From Parafrankia irregularis (lineage in GTDB: Bacteria; Actinomycetota; Actinomycetes; Frankiales; Frankiaceae), in contig NZ_FAOZ01000022.1 of the NCBI RefSeq assembly GCF_001536285.1, forward strand, positions 62,001 to 126,000: a DNA stretch of 64,000 nucleotides, in the 5' to 3' direction. A program made the position numbers and the translations under genes. This document shows, one piece after another, positions 59,711 through 64,000 of the stretch. The notes below the pieces were generated by a model. The model searched no databases. It had not been told where the DNA came from and was given only the letters and a program-made list of their open reading frames with translations. Each line of letters opens with the position of its first letter. The first letter of the stretch is position 1.

Positions 59711-61258
59711 GTGTCGTCAGCACCTTCAGGACTCCCGTGGAGCACGGTCGACGCCGCGCTGAGAGCCACGCACGCACTCCACCAGATGGAGCAGGCATGC
59801 CTCATCGCGGTGTCGGGGACCCAGGCCGTCTACCTACGGGTGAGTGGGCCGATCCCCGAGTTGGTTGCCGGGCTGAGAGTTCCGCGTGCCCGGTGTCTAC
59901 CTGCCCGAATGCTGGATGGGGCCGCCGCCGCGGGGTCCCGGGCCGACCAGGACCCGGCCCTGGCCGACACCGTCGAGGTGGAGCGGTTCGGCGTCCACAG
60001 CCACGTCTCGATGCCTCTCGTCGGGCCGGACGGCGCGGTGCTCGGCATCATCACCGGCCTCGACCGGTCATCGATCGCCATCCCGCCGGAATCACTCGGA
60101 GTACTGCGGGCAATCGCGGACAGTCTGGGAGCGTCGGAGGCGCTACGGGACCAACTGACCCGCGAGGCCCGCTTCGAGGTTGCTGCCAGTAACGGCTCCG
60201 AGGGTGCCCAGCCCAGCGTGAGTGCCCAGCCCGGCACGAGCGCCGTGCCTGCGGCCGTCGCCGCGCCCGGAACCGGCGACACACGAGGAACCGGCGATGT
60301 TCCCGGAGGCGGCCAGCTGCCGACGGCACCCGGCGAGGCCGGGCCCGGGCAGGACGGCCAGCCAGGCCCCGGTACGGGCCGGAACGGACCACACCCCGGG
60401 CACCCTGAGCCGTCGCCGGAATCAGCGGCAGGCAACGGGCCCCGGGTGACCCCCGAGGTTCTCGCCCGCGCCCCGCGCCCCGGCCCCGCCGCCCGGCCGG
60501 GCGCCCCGCGCCCCGCGCCGCCGAAGTCGGGCCCGCCGCGCCCGGGCGCGGCTCGCGGCCCGAGCGGAACGGCAGGCCCGGGCAGCAGGACCGGATCCGG
60601 CGCCTCGGACATGCGGCTGCGGCGGGCATCGGCCGGCTGGATCGTGGAAGGCCCGGGACCCGAGATCCGGCCAGTCGGCGATCTCGTCTCCGCGATGGTC
60701 CTGGCCGACCTGCTCGCCGAGGATCTCAGCCCGCCGGGCCGGCCCCGACGGGCCGACCGCGATCTCAGCGAGACCGAGCAGCTGCGCCTGTCAGTGATCC
60801 AGCTCGAGCACGCGCTGGCCTCCCGGGTCATCGTCGAGCAGGCGATCGGGGTGCTGGCCGAGCGCAACCACATCAAGCCCAGGGATGCCTTCGAGCGGCT
60901 GCGACGCACCGCCCGAGGCATGGGCAGACGGGTGCACGACCTGGCCCGGCAGGTGGTCGAGTCGGTGGGCGACCCGCGGATCACCCTGCCGGGCGAGCTC
61001 GGCCGCGGCGGCGCCACCGGGTCTGGGCCCGGTCCCGGGCCGACGCCCGGCAGCCCGGGCAGCCCCGGACCCGGTCCCGCCCCTGGCTCCGGTGCCGGAC
61101 CCGGCCCCGGCAGCCCGAGCGGTTCCGGCGGCGGCCCGCCCCGCCCCAGCCCGCCCCGCGCCCAGCCGCCGCTGACCTCACCGGCCCTGCCCCCGCGGGT
61201 CAGGCGGACTCGACGACGCCAAGCTCGACGTCGCCGAGCACCCGCACCGCTTCGGTGA
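59711..61258 (+). CDS. GAF-ANTAR domain RNA-binding regulator with long low-complexity linker
   Basis: A 515-residue protein. The N-terminal half has a GAF-like sensor (WSTVDAALRATHALHQMEQA; VHSHVSMPLVGPDGAVLGII). Residues 165-335 are Gly/Pro/Ala-rich. The ANTAR domain is near 380-435 (LEHALASRVIVEQAIGVLAE, RDAFERLRRTARGMGRRVHD). ANTAR proteins bind two-hexaloop RNA and antiterminate. The C-terminal 80 residues are Pro/Gly/Ser-rich and the last 19 are Arg-rich, overlapping the 3' end of the convergent M16 gene by 59 bases. GTG 59711 has GGGAGA upstream. Separate from PdtaR-type proteins; partner unknown. Confidence 0.87.
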   Translation: MSSAPSGLPWSTVDAALRATHALHQMEQACLIAVSGTQAVYLRVSGPIPELVAGLRVPRARCLPARMLDGAAAAGSRADQDPALADTVEVERFGVHSHVSMPLVGPDGAVLGIITGLDRSSIAIPPESLGVLRAIADSLGASEALRDQLTREARFEVAASNGSEGAQPSVSAQPGTSAVPAAVAAPGTGDTRGTGDVPGGGQLPTAPGEAGPGQDGQPGPGTGRNGPHPGHPEPSPESAAGNGPRVTPEVLARAPRPGPAARPGAPRPAPPKSGPPRPGAARGPSGTAGPGSRTGSGASDMRLRRASAGWIVEGPGPEIRPVGDLVSAMVLADLLAEDLSPPGRPRRADRDLSETEQLRLSVIQLEHALASRVIVEQAIGVLAERNHIKPRDAFERLRRTARGMGRRVHDLARQVVESVGDPRITLPGELGRGGATGSGPGPGPTPGSPGSPGPGPAPGSGAGPGPGSPSGSGGGPPRPSPPRAQPPLTSPALPPRVRRTRRRQARRRRAPAPLR

Positions 61259-62639
61259 TCTTCGACGCGTCGCCCACGAGAACGGTCACCAGCCCGGTCG
61301 GCGCCAGCAGCTCCGCCGAGACGGCCTGGACCGCCTCCGCGGTGACCTCGGTCAGCGCCTGTGGATGGTCCCGCAGGTACTCCACGCCGACGCCCGCACC
61401 CGACAGCCCGGACAGCGTCCCGGCGAGCCCGGCCGCGGTGGCGCCCGACAGCGCGAGCGTGCCGATGAGGTACTGACGGGCGGCGTCCAGCTCCTCCGCG
61501 GTGGGTGGCAGCAGCGCCATCCGGCCGAGCTCGTAGTAGATCTCCAGCAGCGCCGGCCCGGTCACGTCGGTGGAGACCTCCGCGCCGACGGTGAACCGGG
61601 AACCCGCCTGGTAGTGCTCGACCGAGCTGCGCGGCGAGTAGGTGTACCCCTTGTCCTCACGGATGTTGGAGACGAGCCGCGAGCTGAAGTAGCCACCGAA
61701 GATCGTGCTGGCGAGCCGCAACGCCGGATGCGCCTGCGCGGCGCGGTTCAGCGCCCGCCCGCCGAGCCGGATGTTCGTCTGCACCGCACCCGGCCGGTCG
61801 ACGATCACGATTCGGCCCGGCGTCGGCACCGGCGCGGTCGGGTGCCCCGCGGCGGCGGTGCCCTGCCACGCTCCGAGGGTCGCCTCGACGGCGTCCAGCG
61901 CCTGCTGGGGATCGACGTCCCCCACGATGGTGAGAATCGCGCCGCCGGGGCAGACCCCGGTGGCGTGCAGGGACCGCACGCGCTCGACACCGACCTCGGC
62001 GAGCAGCGCCGGCGGGTTGATGGCGCTGCCGTAGACGTGGTCGCCGAACATCCGGCGCAGCAGCGCCTCGCGAGCGATCACCGACGGCTGGCTGAACGCG
62101 GTCGTCGTCTCCTCGACGACCCGCTCGCGCTCGCCGACGAACTCGTCCTCCGGGTAGCTCGCCGAGGTCAGGACGTCGGCGATCAGCGCGAGCAGCGGCT
62201 TCAGACTGGTGGCGAGCGCGGAGCTGACGATGGCCAGCCGGTCGGCGTCGACACCGGCCCGCAGCGAGCCGCCCAGGGCCTGCACCGCCGTCGCCAGCCC
62301 GACCCGGTCATACCGGCCCGAACCGGTGAGGATGGTCTCCGCCAGCAGCTCGGCCTCGGCCTGGTAGGCCGCGCCCGCGCCGGCGAACGGAATCCGCAGC
62401 CGCAGCTCCACCAGCGGGACGCTCGCCCGGGCGACCACGTCGACCCGCAGGCCGTTGGCCAGGGTGCGCCCGACGACAGCCGGCAGCTCGTTCTGCACGG
62501 TGGGCGCGACCGCGGGGATCACCGAGCCGGCAGCGGACCCGGCGGCGCTCTCGCCGGCCGCGGCCTCGCCGGTCTGGGGCTGGTCGTCCGTCCCGGTCTG
62601 GGCGGTCGTTGTCACCGTGCCTCCTTGTGCCGCGCTCAC
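61200..62639 (-). CDS. M16-family peptidase-like protein, non-catalytic subunit
   Basis: A 479-residue M16 (pitrilysin/insulinase) family member lacking HxxEH: the corresponding segment reads AEAELLAETIL with no His. Remaining fold signatures are RTLANGLRVDVVARASVPLV near residue 57, LRRMFGDHVYGSAINP near 195 and RLVSNIREDKGYTYSPRSS near 316 (the R/Y pair of the C-terminal domain). It likely forms a heterodimer with the catalytic partner encoded immediately upstream (four-base overlap). The first 45 residues are disordered; GTG 62615 is an alternative start. Overlaps the ANTAR gene 3' end by 59 bases. Confidence 0.9.
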   Translation of the reverse strand: MSAAQGGTVTTTAQTGTDDQPQTGEAAAGESAAGSAAGSVIPAVAPTVQNELPAVVGRTLANGLRVDVVARASVPLVELRLRIPFAGAGAAYQAEAELLAETILTGSGRYDRVGLATAVQALGGSLRAGVDADRLAIVSSALATSLKPLLALIADVLTSASYPEDEFVGERERVVEETTTAFSQPSVIAREALLRRMFGDHVYGSAINPPALLAEVGVERVRSLHATGVCPGGAILTIVGDVDPQQALDAVEATLGAWQGTAAAGHPTAPVPTPGRIVIVDRPGAVQTNIRLGGRALNRAAQAHPALRLASTIFGGYFSSRLVSNIREDKGYTYSPRSSVEHYQAGSRFTVGAEVSTDVTGPALLEIYYELGRMALLPPTAEELDAARQYLIGTLALSGATAAGLAGTLSGLSGAGVGVEYLRDHPQALTEVTAEAVQAVSAELLAPTGLVTVLVGDASKITEAVRVLGDVELGVVESA

Positions 62640-63976
62640 GCGGCGCCTGCCCGCAGCTCCAGCACCGCGCGGCCCTGCGCCCGCAGCGCGCCGGCGGCGG
62701 CCGCGACGGCCTCGCCGGTGACGTCCGCGAGCAGCCCGGGCAGCTCGTTGAGCAGTTCGGGACGACCGTGGTGCAGCTCGAAGGTGGCGATCTTCAGGGC
62801 GCGACCGAGCGCGTCGTCGGACTCCCGCAGGATGCCGGCGGCGACCTGGGCCCGCACCCGCTCGAGCTCGCCGGGCTCAAGCCCGTTCTCGGCGATGCGG
62901 TCGAGCTCCTCGTCGACGGCGGCGAGCACCCCGTCGGCGCTGGAGTCGCCGGCGTGGCGGGCCTCCAGCGTGAGCAGCAGCGGGTCCCGCTGGTCGAACG
63001 GGTCCCCGAAGGTGCCGACATAGGTGCTGATCGCCGTCACCGAACGGTCCTTCTGGACGAGCCGCCGTTCCAGCCGGCTCGCGTCGCCCGTCGTGAGCAC
63101 GTCGGTCAGCAGGTGGGTCGCGAGGAACGCCGGCAGGTCCCGGTCGGGATCGGGCACCCGGTAGCCGACCGCGAGCGCGGGACGGGGTGCCAGCCGGTCG
63201 GTCAGGACCTCGCGGCGCTCCTCGGCCCGCATGGGCTCGGCGAAGCTGCGCCGCGGCGGCACCGCCCGGGCCGGGATCACCCCGAAGTACCGCTCGACGA
63301 GCTCCAGGGCCTGGTCGGGGTCGAACTCGCCGACGATGGTCAGGATCGCGTTGCCCGGCGCGTAGAACTTCTCCCAGAAGTCCGCGGCGTCGTCGAGGCT
63401 CGCGGCCTCCAGCTCCGAGAAGTCGCCGTACCCGTTGTGGGCGTTGGGGAAGGTGTCGAACGCGACCGGGGGAAGCGTGATCCAGGGGAACCCGCCGTAG
63501 GGCCGGTTCATCACGTTGACCCGGATCTCCTCCTGGACCACGGCGATCTGGTTGTCCAGGTTCTCCCGGGTGATCCTCGGCGCGCGCATCCGGTCGGCCT
63601 CGAGGAACAGCGCCCGCTCCAGCGCGCCCGAGGGCAGCAGCTCGAAGTAGTCCGTGTGGTCGGGGTGCGTCGAGCCGTTGAAGATGCCCCCGGCGGCCTG
63701 CACGTACTTGGGATGCTCAGCCTTGCCCACGTGCTCGCTGCCCTGGAACATCAGGTGCTCGAACAGGTGGGCGAACCCGGTGCGGCCCTCCGGCTCCGAG
63801 CGGAAGCCGACGTCGTAGTGGACCGCGACGGCCACCACGGGGGCGGTGCGGTCCGGGGCGAGCAGGACCCGCAGCCCGTTGGCGAGCGTCACCCGCCGCA
63901 ACGGGTAGGAGGGGGACGGCAGGGCGGCCCTCACCGCGCTGGGCGGGGGCGGACCGGCGGTCGAAGGCGAGGACAC
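62636..63976 (-). CDS. M16-family zinc metallopeptidase, catalytic subunit
   Basis: A 446-residue M16 peptidase. The zinc motif HLFEHLMF near residue 70 (HxxEH) and the downstream Glu region NQIAVVQEEIRVNVM near 145 are intact. RVTLANGLRVLLAPDRTAPV near 28 opens the fold. The C-terminal half (DRLAPRPALAVGYRVPD) is the inactive lobe that forms the closed chamber. It is followed by its HxxEH-lacking partner with a four-base overlap, the classical heterodimer arrangement. No signal peptide. The gene is complete, with its start 25 bases from the window edge. Confidence 0.93.
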   Translation of the reverse strand: MSSPSTAGPPPPSAVRAALPSPSYPLRRVTLANGLRVLLAPDRTAPVVAVAVHYDVGFRSEPEGRTGFAHLFEHLMFQGSEHVGKAEHPKYVQAAGGIFNGSTHPDHTDYFELLPSGALERALFLEADRMRAPRITRENLDNQIAVVQEEIRVNVMNRPYGGFPWITLPPVAFDTFPNAHNGYGDFSELEAASLDDAADFWEKFYAPGNAILTIVGEFDPDQALELVERYFGVIPARAVPPRRSFAEPMRAEERREVLTDRLAPRPALAVGYRVPDPDRDLPAFLATHLLTDVLTTGDASRLERRLVQKDRSVTAISTYVGTFGDPFDQRDPLLLTLEARHAGDSSADGVLAAVDEELDRIAENGLEPGELERVRAQVAAGILRESDDALGRALKIATFELHHGRPELLNELPGLLADVTGEAVAAAAGALRAQGRAVLELRAGAA

Positions 63977-64000
63977 ATCGCCACGCTACTGCCCGCGCCG

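Overview
The window is high-GC (about 70% or more) actinobacterial chromosome. Nickel superoxide dismutase with its maturation peptidase, the mycothiol-linked SigR/RsrA pair, mycoredoxin, WhiB1 and WhiB7, PdtaS, UPF0182, PPA1309 and many leaderless or GTG-started genes all point to Actinobacteria. Overall gene content and low-complexity protein tails fit Frankia or a close relative; the genus is inferred and not proven. There is no rRNA, CRISPR array, insertion sequence or prophage. The only RNA gene recognised is an initiator tRNA.

Layout. 0.4-7.5 kb: central carbon metabolism (kgd, a zinc-type oxidoreductase, malic enzyme) with small conserved proteins and strong terminators. 7.5-8.75 kb: a gene-poor stretch with degenerate short tandem repeats. 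8.75-11.2 kb: a dTDP-sugar epimerase, the divergent sodX/sodN pair and an acetyltransferase. 11.6-13.4 kb: an RsbW-type anti-sigma factor overlapping its SigB/SigF-type sigma factor. 13.4-16 kb: membrane protein, lipid kinase and glycerophosphodiesterase. 16.5-31 kb: a block whose core order (whiB1, pdtaS, TB7.3-like biotinyl protein, rsrA, sigH/sigR, aroA, rsgA) matches Mycobacterium tuberculosis Rv3219-Rv3228. A biotin cassette (bioF-bioD-bioB plus convergent bsaP) sits inside it, together with a 24-codon gene for ribosomal protein bL37. 31-36 kb: TetR regulator, hisN, a second glycerophosphodiesterase and an alpha/beta hydrolase. 36-41.5 kb: an amine/polyamine-type catabolic cluster (aldehyde dehydrogenase, FAD oxidoreductase, class-III aminotransferase) with a divergent Lrp regulator. 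41.6-44.4 kb: a small protein, a P450-like relic, an ABC exporter and the initiator tRNA. 44.7-59.6 kb: a second block matching Rv3193c-Rv3198A (UPF0182, PDZ/Lon-like protease, zincin, ThiF-like protein, ABC1 kinase, whiB7, uvrD2, mycoredoxin), with PPA1309, a small membrane protein and moaE inserted. 59.7-64 kb: a GAF-ANTAR regulator and a catalytic/non-catalytic M16 peptidase pair.

The genes converge on redox and antibiotic stress. SigR/RsrA has a perfect GGAAT-N18-GTT self-promoter, and mycoredoxin has a near-match of the same type. WhiB1 and WhiB7 are Fe-S regulators, and NiSOD handles superoxide. The most striking regulatory structure is the whiB7 leader at 56.09-56.70 kb. It has an AT-tract/-35/-10 promoter, a leaderless 27-codon reading frame stop/start-coupled to a 107-codon one, and an intrinsic terminator just after the second frame's stop. 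This looks like a translation-sensing attenuator.
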